NCBI RefSeq assembly: GCF_021390935.1
Contig: NZ_JAJPUI010000003.1
Coordinates: forward strand, 496,001 to 560,000
Direction: 5' to 3'
Source of the DNA: Streptomyces sp. CC228A
Lineage (GTDB): Bacteria; Actinomycetota; Actinomycetes; Streptomycetales; Streptomycetaceae
DNA: 64,000 bases
In this document: positions 37,178 through 46,126 of the stretch, one piece after another
Numbering within the stretch: position 1 is the first letter of the stretch
Layout: each line of letters starts with the position of its first letter
Position numbers and translations under genes: made by a program
Notes under the pieces: model-generated
Seen by the model: only the letters and a program-made list of their open reading frames with translations
What the model was told of the DNA's origin: nothing
Databases searched by the model: none

Positions 37178-37582
37178 GGTGTCGACGGTAGGCGGGCGGA
37201 AGCCCGGACAGAAGTGTACGTTTTATCCATCGGTACGAGGTGGAGTGGAGGAATCGTCCATGGCAGCGTCCGGGGCAGGCAGCCGCGGGGCGGCAGGCGG
37301 CGTCCCCGCGGACCGCGCGGCCGAGGGCCGCAGGGACAGGGAGCACACGGCGATGGACCGCAGCGCCCGGGACCGGGACCACGAGGGCACCCCCCGCACG
37401 GACCGCGCGGCCAGAGGGCAGGGCCGGGGCCATCCGGACAGCGGCCGGCCCGCCGGCGGCCGCGAGGACAGGCACCAGCCCGCCGGCGGCCGCGAGGACG
37501 GGCACCAGACCGTCGGGGGCCGCGACGGCGGGGGCCCCGGGGTGCGGGGCGCCGCGCCGCCGGGCGCGCGGCGCAGCCGCCC
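37178..37582. other. Intergenic region and uncertain pucR N-terminal segment
   Basis: The divergent promoter is at 37178-37260. An ATG at 37261 with a strong GGAGG (37248 region) opens an arginine/glycine-rich frame (MAASGAGSRGAAGG...) that is out of register with pucR by one base. It contains a roughly 30-nt unit, CCGCCGGCGGCCGCGAGGAC, repeated near 37450, 37481 and, degenerately, 37512. Either this is the true start with a frameshift in the repeats, or pucR starts at 37583. Confidence 0.5.
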
Positions 37583-38998
37583 GTGCCGTTCGCGCCGCCG
37601 GTGCGGCTGGCCGACCTGCTGGCGAGCGAGGGCCTCGGGATGCGGCTGGTGGCGGGCGGGCCCGGGGCGGACCTGCACGGGGTGCACACCTCCGAGATGG
37701 CCGACCCCTTCCCCTACCTGCTGGGCGGTGAGCTGCTGCTCACGGCGGGGGTGCCGTTCCAGCTCGGGCAGACCGGTCCCGAGCGGTTCGTGGCACGGGT
37801 CGCGGAGGCGGGCGCCGCGGCGCTGGGCTTCGGGGTGACGCCGGTGTACGACACGGTGCCGGACGCGCTGGTCGCGGCCTGCCGGCGGCACGGGCTGCCG
37901 CTGGTGGAGGTGGAGCCGGGCACGCCGTTCGCGGCCGTGGCGCGGGCGGTGTGGCGGCTCATGACGGAGGCCCGCCACCACGAGCTGCGCCGGGTCGCGG
38001 ACGGCCAGCGGGCCCTGGCCACGGCGGCGGCCCGGCCCGATCCCGTACCGGCGGTGCTGCACGCCCTGGCGGTGCGGCTGGACGGGCGGGCGGTGCTGTA
38101 CACCCCGGAGGGCGGCGAGTACGCCGCCGACGGGCGGGACCTCATGCCCGAGGAGGACGCGGCACTGGCCCGGCTGGTCCGGCGGGCGGCCGGGGCGGCG
38201 CGCCGCCCGTCGTCGGCGGCGGACACCGCGGGCGGGACGCGGCTGGTGGCGTACGGCCTGGGCACGGGGGCCGGCCGGGGGCTGACGCTGGGCCTGGCCA
38301 TGGCCCGCAGGGACGAGGCGGACCAGCGGCTCGCGGAGACCGCGATGGTGCTGCTGTCGCTGCTGACCGCCCCGCACCAGGGAGCCGACGAGGCGACCCG
38401 CTCGGCCGCGCTCGTACGGCTCCTGCTGGGGGCCCGGCCGGAGGAGGCGGCGCCGCTGCTGGGCGAGGCGCCCTGGACGGTGGTGCACGCGCGGGGCGGC
38501 GGCCCCGGCGCCCCGCCGCCCGCGCTGGGCAGCCCGCTCGTGGACCCGGCGGCGGACGGGACCGTGCGGGTGCTGCTGCCCGCCGGGCGGGAGCCGGCGC
38601 CGTACCCGGGCTGGAGCCTCGGGGCGAGCGCCCCGGCCGCGCCCGGCGACCTGGCGGCGGCGGACGCGCAGGCGGCCCGCGCGCTGCGCCGCGCGGAGGC
38701 CGCGCACACGGGCCTGGTGCGGCACCGCGCGGGCGGGCTCGCGGCGCTGGTCGACGAGGAGGAGGCGGCCGCGCACGCCCGCGCCCTCCTCGCGCCGCTC
38801 GCACAGGCGCCGGCGCTCCCGGAGACCCTGCGGGCCTGGCTGTCGCTGCACGGCAGCTGGGACCGCACGGCGGCGGCACTGGGGGTGCACCGCAACACGG
38901 TGCGGCAGCGGATCGCCCGGTGCGCGGCGCTGCTGGACGCGGACCTGGACGACCCGGAGACCCGGATGGAGCTGTGGTTCGCGCTGCGGTGGGGGTGA
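37583..38998 (+). CDS. PucR-family transcriptional activator
   Basis: 471 residues from GTG 37583 (MPFAPPVRLADLLASEGLGM). The N-terminal PucR domain (about 8-130, with LLGGELLLTAGV) and the C-terminal PucR-type HTH (LHGSWDRTAAALGVHRNTVR, about 425-444, then WFAL) are clear. No Shine-Dalgarno precedes the GTG, whereas ATG 37261 has one but in another frame, so the true N-terminus is doubtful. PucR proteins switch on purine, amine and amino-acid catabolism when effector binds. Divergence from the ureohydrolase/ThDP pair suggests that it controls them. Confidence 0.8.
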   Translation: MPFAPPVRLADLLASEGLGMRLVAGGPGADLHGVHTSEMADPFPYLLGGELLLTAGVPFQLGQTGPERFVARVAEAGAAALGFGVTPVYDTVPDALVAACRRHGLPLVEVEPGTPFAAVARAVWRLMTEARHHELRRVADGQRALATAAARPDPVPAVLHALAVRLDGRAVLYTPEGGEYAADGRDLMPEEDAALARLVRRAAGAARRPSSAADTAGGTRLVAYGLGTGAGRGLTLGLAMARRDEADQRLAETAMVLLSLLTAPHQGADEATRSAALVRLLLGARPEEAAPLLGEAPWTVVHARGGGPGAPPPALGSPLVDPAADGTVRVLLPAGREPAPYPGWSLGASAPAAPGDLAAADAQAARALRRAEAAHTGLVRHRAGGLAALVDEEEAAAHARALLAPLAQAPALPETLRAWLSLHGSWDRTAAALGVHRNTVRQRIARCAALLDADLDDPETRMELWFALRWG

Positions 38999-39113
38999 CG
39001 CCGCGGCCCGCTGCGCGGCGGGGGTGCGCCGCGGGGCCGGGGCGCGGTCGCGGCGCGCCGCCGGTTGTGAGCTGAACGACTCTGGACAGCCGAACCGACC
39101 GCCGGGTAACTTC

Positions 39114-39134
39114 GATTGAGCAAGCGCTTAGTCG
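39114..39134. promoter_or_regulatory. AAGCGCTT palindrome upstream of the acyl-CoA dehydrogenase
   Basis: GAGCAAGCGCTTAGTC, centred on the palindrome AAGCGCTT (39122-39129), lies 45 nt before the start. This resembles TetR-type sites found before fatty-acid oxidation genes in actinobacteria; the regulator is not in the window's immediate vicinity. Confidence 0.5.
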
Positions 39135-39173
39135 CTTTATTCGTCGTACCCCGGACCAGAAGGAGAAGGCTCC

Positions 39174-40331
<1,158 letters not shown>

Positions 40332-40338
40332 GCACCGG

Positions 40339-41211
40339 ATGAGCCAGGCACTCGACGCCCTCCTCGATCTGCTCGACCTGGAGCGGATCGAGGAGGACAT
40401 CTTCCGGGGCAGGTCGCGGTCCGCGATCGTGCCCCGGGTGTTCGGCGGCCAGGTCGCGGCCCAGGCACTGGTCGCGGCCGGCCGCACGGTGCCGGAGGAC
40501 CGGACGGCCCACTCCCTGCACGCGTACTTCCTGCGCATGGGCGACCCGGGCGCCCCCATCGTCTACACCGTGGACCGCATCCGCGACGGCCGCTCCTTCA
40601 CCACCCGCCGGGTCGTGGCGGTGCAGCACGGGCAGCCGATCTTCCACCTGTCGGCGTCGTTCCAGACGTACGAGGACGGGCTCGACCACCAGGCCCTGAT
40701 GCCGCCCGCGCCGGATCCGGAGACCCTCCCCACCGCGGAGGAGGTCCTTCCCGGCTACCGCCACCTGTTCGCCGACCCCGGTATCGCGGAGCGGATGCTG
40801 GAGGCCCGCGCCGCGGTGGACCTGCGCTATGTGCAGGAGCCGCCGTGGGCGACGGCGGGCGCGCCGCGGGCGCCGCGCTCCCAGGTGTGGTTCCGCACCA
40901 ACGGCAAGCTCGCGGACGACCCTCTGCTGCACATCTGCCTGGCGACGTACGTCTCCGACATGACGCTGCTCGACTCGGTGCTGCTCGCGCACGGCCGGGG
41001 CGGCTGGGCGGTCGGCGACGTGGTGGGCGCCTCCCTGGACCACGCCATGTGGTTCCACCGGCCGTTCCGGGCCGACGAGTGGCTGCTGTACGACCAGGAG
41101 TCGCCGTCCTCCTCCGGCGGCCGGGGCCTGGGCCAGGCCCGCATCTACACGCGCGACGGCCGGCTGGCCATCTCGGTCATCCAGGAGGGCGTGGTCCGCG
41201 TCCCGCACTGA
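40339..41211 (+). CDS. tesB: Acyl-CoA thioesterase II (TesB)
   Basis: 290 residues, double hot-dog fold: RSAIVPRVFGGQVAAQAL (27-44) is the typical first-helix region with the Gln/Gly motif, followed by AHSLHAYFLRMGDPGAPIVYTVDRIRDGRSFTTRRV (landmarks HSLHAYFLRMGD and RDGRSFTTR). The second hot dog holds SLDHAMWFHRPFRADEWLLY with the catalytic Asp (SLDHAMWFH). It releases CoA from medium- and long-chain acyl-CoA. Seven nucleotides after the acyl-CoA dehydrogenase stop, so presumably co-expressed as a relief valve for acyl-CoA. Confidence 0.94.
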   Translation: MSQALDALLDLLDLERIEEDIFRGRSRSAIVPRVFGGQVAAQALVAAGRTVPEDRTAHSLHAYFLRMGDPGAPIVYTVDRIRDGRSFTTRRVVAVQHGQPIFHLSASFQTYEDGLDHQALMPPAPDPETLPTAEEVLPGYRHLFADPGIAERMLEARAAVDLRYVQEPPWATAGAPRAPRSQVWFRTNGKLADDPLLHICLATYVSDMTLLDSVLLAHGRGGWAVGDVVGASLDHAMWFHRPFRADEWLLYDQESPSSSGGRGLGQARIYTRDGRLAISVIQEGVVRVPH

Positions 41212-41270
41212 CACCCGCCGCCCGCGGTGCCGGGCAGCCGGCCTGCGGCGACCCGGTTCCGGCGGCGGGC

Positions 41271-42050
41271 TCAGAGCAGTCCGGCCGCCCCCAGCAGGTA
41301 GGCCGTCATCGGCTCGTAGGAGCGCGGGTCCACCACGTGGTCGTCGAGGGGGACGGTGACCTGGAGGGTGCCTTCGGCCTCGGCGAGGAACAGCGCGGGG
41401 TCGTTGCTGTCGGCGTAGCCCACCGTGTCGATGCCGCGCCGGCCCGCGCGGCCGGCCCAGCCGTGGTCCGCGACGACCAGGTCGGGCAGCGGCTCGTCGG
41501 CGGCCAGCAGTCCGTCGAGCACGGCGTCCATGGGTGCGGGCGAGTGGGTGTGCCACAGGGTGGCGCCCCGCTCGAAGAGCGCCACGTCGGCGAACTGGAC
41601 GACGTACCCCTCGTCGGTGGTCAGCCCGTCGGGGATGCGCACGATGTCGCAGCCCGCGGCGCGCAGCGCGGCGGCGGTGCGGCTGTGCACGTCCAGCAGG
41701 GAGCCGGGGTGGCCCGTCGCGACGAGCACCCGCGCCCGGTCGGCGGCGGCCTTGCGCAGACGGCCCGCCATGCGGTCCAGGGCGTCGACGGTGAGCTCGG
41801 GGTCGATGGTGTCCTGGCCCGTCCGGTGCCCGGGGTCGTCGTTGACGCCGCACCGCTCCGCCATGACCGCGAGCACGTCCTGCTCGTCCGCCCAGCGGTC
41901 GCCGAACTCAAGCCCCAGCCAGTAGTGCCGGTCACCGTTGGCCAGGCTGCGGTAGTGGGCGAGGTTGTTGTCGCGAGGCGTGGCGACGTTCCCCGCGATA
42001 CGCGTACGGACGAGGTGCTCGACGAGGGCGGCGCGGCTGGGTATCGGCAT
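41271..42050 (-). CDS. Putative phosphatase
   Basis: 259 residues, ATG 42050 (MPIPSRAALVEHL); ATG 42059 (MGAMPIPSR) is the alternative. It matches the family annotated simply as phosphatase in Streptomyces: VLVATGHPGSLLDVHSRTAA (as ATGHPGSLLDVH), PDLVVADHGWAGRAG, and a final DDHVVDPRSYEPMTAYLL. The acidic/His triads VADHGW and ATGHPG could ligate metal. No substrate evidence. It is convergent with tesB and divergent from EamA. Confidence 0.7.
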   Translation of the reverse strand: MPIPSRAALVEHLVRTRIAGNVATPRDNNLAHYRSLANGDRHYWLGLEFGDRWADEQDVLAVMAERCGVNDDPGHRTGQDTIDPELTVDALDRMAGRLRKAAADRARVLVATGHPGSLLDVHSRTAAALRAAGCDIVRIPDGLTTDEGYVVQFADVALFERGATLWHTHSPAPMDAVLDGLLAADEPLPDLVVADHGWAGRAGRRGIDTVGYADSNDPALFLAEAEGTLQVTVPLDDHVVDPRSYEPMTAYLLGAAGLL

Positions 42051-42269
42051 GGCCCCCATTCTGCCGTCCGCCACGCCCCGTGGCCGAGGGGTTCCGCGGC
42101 GTGGACGCGCCCACCGGCCTCCAGGGCACCTACCGGCCCTCCGCCCGAGGCCGGCGGCGCGGCGCCGCCCCCTCGACCGGTGATCTTCCCGGCGGGTACG
42201 GTGAGCGCCGTCCCGCGTGAGCCGCCGACGCCTCCGCGCCCCCGCACATGACTGGAGGCCCGGCCCGCC

Positions 42270-43343
42270 ATGTCGTCGCCCGCCGCCCCCGCGCCCGCCC
42301 CGGGCGTGCGCCCCGCCTGGCTCACCGACCTGCCCGTCCTCCTCGTCGCGGTCGTCTGGGGCGCCAGCTACCTGGCCGCCAAGGGCATCACGACGGCCCA
42401 CACCGTGATCGCCGTGCTCGTGCTGCGGTTCGCGGTCGTGCTGCCCGCGCTGGCCGTCGCCGCCGGGCGGCGCCTGCGGGCCCTGACCGCCGCCCAGTGG
42501 CGGGGCGGGGCGCTCCTCGGGCTGGTCCTCGGCGGCGTCTTCCTGCTGGAGACCTACGGGCTCGTCCACACCTCCGCGACCAACGCGGGCCTGATCATCA
42601 GCCTCACCATGGTCCTCACACCGCTCGGCGAGGCCGCCCTGACCCGCACCCGACCGTCCGGCGCGTTCCTCGCCGGGGCCGGGCTGTCCGTGGCCGGGGT
42701 CGTGCTGCTCACGCAGAACGGCGGCTTCACCACCCCTTCGGCCGGCGACCTGCTGATGCTGCTCGCCGCGCTCGCCCGTACCGCGCACGTGCTGGTCATG
42801 GCCCGCACCCGCGCGGTGCGGGGTGCCGACTCGCTGTCGCTGACCACCGTCCAGCTCGGCACGGCCGTGCTGCTGTTCGCCGTGCTGGCCGCCGTTCCCG
42901 GTACGGGCGCCACCCCGTGGGCCGCCGCGCTGGACTTCGGTCCGCGCGAGTGGGCGGGGCTGCTGTTCCTCGCCGTCTTCTGCACGTTCTTCGCGTTCTT
43001 CGTCCAGATGTGGGCGGTCCGGCGCACCTCGCCGTCCCGGGTCAGCCTGCTGCTGGGGACCGAGCCCCTCTGGGCGGCGGCCGTCGGCCTCACCCTGGGC
43101 GGCGACCGCCTCACCCCGGCGGGCCTGGCGGGCGCCGCGCTCGTCCTGGTGGGCACCCTGTGGGGCCGCCACGCCGCCGACCGCGCGCCGCGCGGCCCGC
43201 GCGGGCGCGCAGCGCGGACCGCGGACCTCCCGCGGCCGGCGCCCGGCGCCGCGGTCCGCCCGCAGCCGGCACCGCACGCCGCGGTGCCCGGTCCGGAGGC
43301 CGCCGGAAGCCCGCGCCCGGCGCCGGCGGAACCCGCACCGTAG
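42270..43343 (+). CDS. EamA/DMT-superfamily transporter
   Basis: 357 residues with ten hydrophobic helices in two EamA repeats (first, VLLVAVVWGASYLAAKGI; fifth region, GLIISLTMVLTPLGEA; second repeat, WAGLLFLAVFCTFFAFFVQMWA and EPLWAAAVGLTLGGDRL). Drug/metabolite exporter class, exporting small metabolites or amino acids. The C-terminal 55 residues are a Pro/Ala/Arg-rich cytoplasmic tail, unusual but seen in Streptomyces. ATG 42270. No operon partner. Confidence 0.9.
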   Translation: MSSPAAPAPAPGVRPAWLTDLPVLLVAVVWGASYLAAKGITTAHTVIAVLVLRFAVVLPALAVAAGRRLRALTAAQWRGGALLGLVLGGVFLLETYGLVHTSATNAGLIISLTMVLTPLGEAALTRTRPSGAFLAGAGLSVAGVVLLTQNGGFTTPSAGDLLMLLAALARTAHVLVMARTRAVRGADSLSLTTVQLGTAVLLFAVLAAVPGTGATPWAAALDFGPREWAGLLFLAVFCTFFAFFVQMWAVRRTSPSRVSLLLGTEPLWAAAVGLTLGGDRLTPAGLAGAALVLVGTLWGRHAADRAPRGPRGRAARTADLPRPAPGAAVRPQPAPHAAVPGPEAAGSPRPAPAEPAP

Positions 43344-43785
43344 GGCCGGAAGGCCGGCGGGCGTCCCGGTGCCGTACGCCCCGCCGGACCGTACGCCCCG
43401 CGGGCCCGGCCGCAGTGGGGCACGTACGCCGTGCGGGACCTGTACCGCGGGGCCCGTACGCCGTGGAGCACATGGGCCGCGGGGACCGCCGCCCCAGCCG
43501 GTACGCGCCACCCGGCGCCGCCGCGCCCCTGGAGCCCGCAGGCGCGTACGCCGCACAGCCCGTACGCAGCGCAGGCCCGCAGGCCGTGAGGCCCGTACGC
43601 CACCACCGCCGGTACGCCGCCCGGCGTCCCCGCACCCCCGTGCGCCGCCAGGCCGCCAGGCCGCCGGGCCGCGCAGGCCCGCAGGCCGTGGGCCCGTACG
43701 TCACTACCGCCGGTACGCCGCCCGGCGTCCCCGCACTCCCGCCAACCCGCGCAGGCCGCCCGCAGGCCCCCACGCCGACCCCGCC
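43344..43785. repeat. Degenerate 62-nt repeats and GTACGC-rich spacer
   Basis: No gene is supported in 440 bp between EamA and the TetR gene. GTACGCC or CGTACG motifs recur about a dozen times. A longer unit starting GGCCCGCAGGCCGTG and ending GGCGTCCCCGCAC is present twice, at about 43575-43633 and 43674-43738, with small indels. Proline/arginine ORFs crossing it are frame-disrupted between the copies, which argues against coding. Confidence 0.65.
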
Positions 43786-44397
43786 TCAGGCCGCCGGCGG
43801 GCCCGCGAGCGAGCCGAAGGCGCCGTGGGCCAGTCGGCGCAGCAGCGCCTCCATCGACCGGCGGGCCGCCGGGTCGCCCGCGGTGGACGCGGAGCCGAGG
43901 TGCGGGGTCGAGTTGAGCAGGCCGAAGACCGCGTGGACGGCCGCCCTGGCCTGCTGCTCCGACTGCTCCGGGTGGAGCCGCCGCACCACGTCGACCCACA
44001 GCTCCACGTACTGCCGCTGGAGCTGGCGCACCCGCTTGCGGTCGGTGTCCCGGAGGCGGTCCAGCTCCCGGTCGTGCAGGGTGATGAGGGAGCGGTCGTT
44101 GAGCGCGAAGTCGATGTGCCCGTCGATGAGCGCGGCGAGCAGAGCGTCGGGATCGCCGTCCGACTCCTCCACCCGGCGGCGCCCGCCGTCCAGCAGGCGC
44201 TCGCTGATGCCGACGAGCAGTTCGGCGAGCATCGCGTCCTTGCCGGCGAAGTGGCGGTAGAGCCCCGGACCGCTGATGCCGACGGCGGCGCCGATCTCGT
44301 CGACGCCCACGCCGTGGAAGCCGCGCTCGGCGAAGAGCCGGGCGGCTTCCCTGAGGATCTGCTCGCGGCGCGTGGGGGCGTCGGTCCTGGTGCTCAT
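43786..44397 (-). CDS. accR: TetR-family repressor of the acyl-CoA carboxylase operon
   Basis: 203 residues from ATG 44397 (MSTRTDAPTRREQIL); a TTG at 44415 would add six residues. The TetR HTH is LFAERGFHGVGVDEIGAAVG (about 21-40) and ISGPGLYRHFAGKDAML (41-57). It is divergent from accD1 across two GTTAr-N6-TTAAC palindromes. From memory, this is the site and position reported for AccR of S. avermitilis, which represses the accD1A1-hmgL-fadE4 operon; short-chain acyl-CoA would be the ligand. The assignment is based on that context. Confidence 0.85.
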   Translation of the reverse strand: MSTRTDAPTRREQILREAARLFAERGFHGVGVDEIGAAVGISGPGLYRHFAGKDAMLAELLVGISERLLDGGRRRVEESDGDPDALLAALIDGHIDFALNDRSLITLHDRELDRLRDTDRKRVRQLQRQYVELWVDVVRRLHPEQSEQQARAAVHAVFGLLNSTPHLGSASTAGDPAARRSMEALLRRLAHGAFGSLAGPPAA

Positions 44398-44419
44398 GGG
44401 ACTGATTCTAGACAAGGCG

Positions 44420-44435
44420 GTTAGCGCTCGTTAAC
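44420..44435. promoter_or_regulatory. TetR (AccR-type) operator 1
   Basis: GTTAGCGCTCGTTAAC, a GTTAA-N6-TTAAC-type 16-bp palindrome with one mismatch, 22 nt before the TetR gene start. Confidence 0.8.
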
Positions 44436-44447
44436 CTGAGGCGGTAC

Positions 44448-44463
44448 GTTAACGCTCATTAAC
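44448..44463. promoter_or_regulatory. TetR (AccR-type) operator 2
   Basis: GTTAACGCTCATTAAC, perfect GTTAA-N6-TTAAC arms, 39 nt before the accD1 ATG and 28 bp centre-to-centre from operator 1. Confidence 0.85.
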
Positions 44464-44502
44464 CGAGTGGTGACAGTCGTACGGGCAAGGGGGCTCGACA
44501 CG

Positions 44503-46119
44503 ATGCAGCAGGCACCTGTGCTGACGACCGCGGCAGATCCCGCGTCGCCGGCCTGGCAGGCCAACGAGGCGGCGCACCGCGAGCTCGCCGACGACCTGCG
44601 GGCGCGCCTGGCCGCGGCCCGGCTCGGCGGCGGCGAGAAGGCGCGTGCCAAGCACACCGCGCGCGGCAAGCTGCTGCCCCGCGACCGCGTGGACGCCCTT
44701 CTCGATCCGGGCTCGCCGTTCCTGGAGCTGGCGCCGCTGGCCGCGAACGGCCTGTACGGCGACCAGGCGCCCGCCGCCGGGGTGATCGCGGGCATCGGCC
44801 GGGTCAGCGGCCGGGAGGTCGTGGTCGTCGCGAACGACGCGACCGTCAAGGGCGGCACCTACTACCCGATGACGGTGAAGAAGCACCTGCGCGCGCAGGA
44901 GGTGGCCCTGGAGAACCGGCTGCCCTGCGTGTACCTGGTGGACTCGGGCGGCGCGTTCCTGCCGATGCAGGACGAGGTGTTCCCGGACCGCGAGCACTTC
45001 GGGCGGATCTTCTACAACCAGGCCCGCATGTCGGGCGCCGGGATCCCGCAGATCGCGGCCGTCCTCGGCTCCTGCACCGCCGGCGGGGCATACGTGCCGG
45101 CCATGAGCGACGAGGCCGTCATCGTGCGCAACCAGGGCACGATCTTCCTCGGCGGCCCGCCGCTGGTGAAGGCCGCGACCGGCGAGGTCGTGACGGCCGA
45201 GGAGCTGGGCGGCGGCGAGGTCCACTCCCGCACCTCCGGCGTCACCGACCACCTGGCCGAGGACGACGCACACGCCCTGCGGATCGTCCGGGACATCGTG
45301 GCCACCCTGCCGCGGCGCGGGCCCCTGCCCTGGCCCGTGGAGCCCGCGGAGGAGCCGAAGGCGGACCCGGCCGGGCTGTACGGGGCCGTGCCGGTGGACT
45401 CCCGCACCCCGTACGACGTGCGCGAGGTCATCGCCCGGATCACGGACGGCTCCCGGTTCGCGGAGTTCAAGGCCGAGTTCGGGCAGACCCTCGTCACCGG
45501 CTTCGCCCGCATCCACGGCCACCCGGTGGGCATCGTCGCCAACAACGGCATCCTGTTCTCCGAGTCCGCCCAGAAGGGCGCCCACTTCGTGGAGCTGTGC
45601 GACCAGCGCGGCATCCCGCTGCTGTTCCTGCAGAACATCTCCGGCTTCATGGTGGGCCGGGACTACGAGGCGGGCGGCATCGCCAAGCACGGCGCCAAGA
45701 TGGTCACCGCCGTCGCGTGCACCCGCGTGCCGAAGCTGACGGTCGTCGTCGGCGGCTCGTACGGCGCGGGCAACTACTCCATGTGCGGCCGGGCCTACAG
45801 CCCCCGCTTCCTGTGGATGTGGCCCAACGCCAAGATCTCCGTCATGGGCGGGGAGCAGGCCGCGTCGGTGCTCGCCACCGTCAAGCGCGACCAGCTCGAA
45901 GCGCGCGGCGAGGAGTGGCCGGCCGAGGAGGAGGAGTCCTTCAAGGCCCCCATCCGCGCCCAGTACGAGACGCAGGGCAGCGCCTACTACGCCACCGCCC
46001 GCCTGTGGGACGACGGCGTCATCGACCCGCTGGAGACCCGGCAGGTGCTGGGTCTGGCCCTGACCGCCTGCGCCAACGCGCCCCTGGGTGACCCCCAGTT
46101 CGGCGTCTTCCGGATGTGA
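44503..46119 (+). CDS. accD1: Short-chain acyl-CoA carboxylase carboxyltransferase (beta) subunit
   Basis: 538 residues, matching Streptomyces AccD1. Two crotonase-like carboxyltransferase lobes: [19 protein letters not shown] (as [12 protein letters not shown]) and [15 protein letters not shown] in the first, [18 protein letters not shown] and [18 protein letters not shown] (as [11 protein letters not shown]) in the second. It transfers CO2 from biotin to a branched or short acyl-CoA (methylcrotonyl-, propionyl- or acetyl-CoA). It is the first gene of accD1-accA1-hmgL-acdH; the operon content points to leucine degradation. ATG 44503 with AAGGGGG. Repressed by the divergent TetR. Confidence 0.95.
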   Translation: MQQAPVLTTAADPASPAWQANEAAHRELADDLRARLAAARLGGGEKARAKHTARGKLLPRDRVDALLDPGSPFLELAPLAANGLYGDQAPAAGVIAGIGRVSGREVVVVANDATVKGGTYYPMTVKKHLRAQEVALENRLPCVYLVDSGGAFLPMQDEVFPDREHFGRIFYNQARMSGAGIPQIAAVLGSCTAGGAYVPAMSDEAVIVRNQGTIFLGGPPLVKAATGEVVTAEELGGGEVHSRTSGVTDHLAEDDAHALRIVRDIVATLPRRGPLPWPVEPAEEPKADPAGLYGAVPVDSRTPYDVREVIARITDGSRFAEFKAEFGQTLVTGFARIHGHPVGIVANNGILFSESAQKGAHFVELCDQRGIPLLFLQNISGFMVGRDYEAGGIAKHGAKMVTAVACTRVPKLTVVVGGSYGAGNYSMCGRAYSPRFLWMWPNAKISVMGGEQAASVLATVKRDQLEARGEEWPAEEEESFKAPIRAQYETQGSAYYATARLWDDGVIDPLETRQVLGLALTACANAPLGDPQFGVFRM

Positions 46120-46126
46120 GGGAGCC

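Noticed and set aside
43369..44424. Long + strand ORF across the repeats and the TetR gene
   Set aside because: It is the antisense shadow of the TetR repressor plus low-complexity repeats; no domain is visible.
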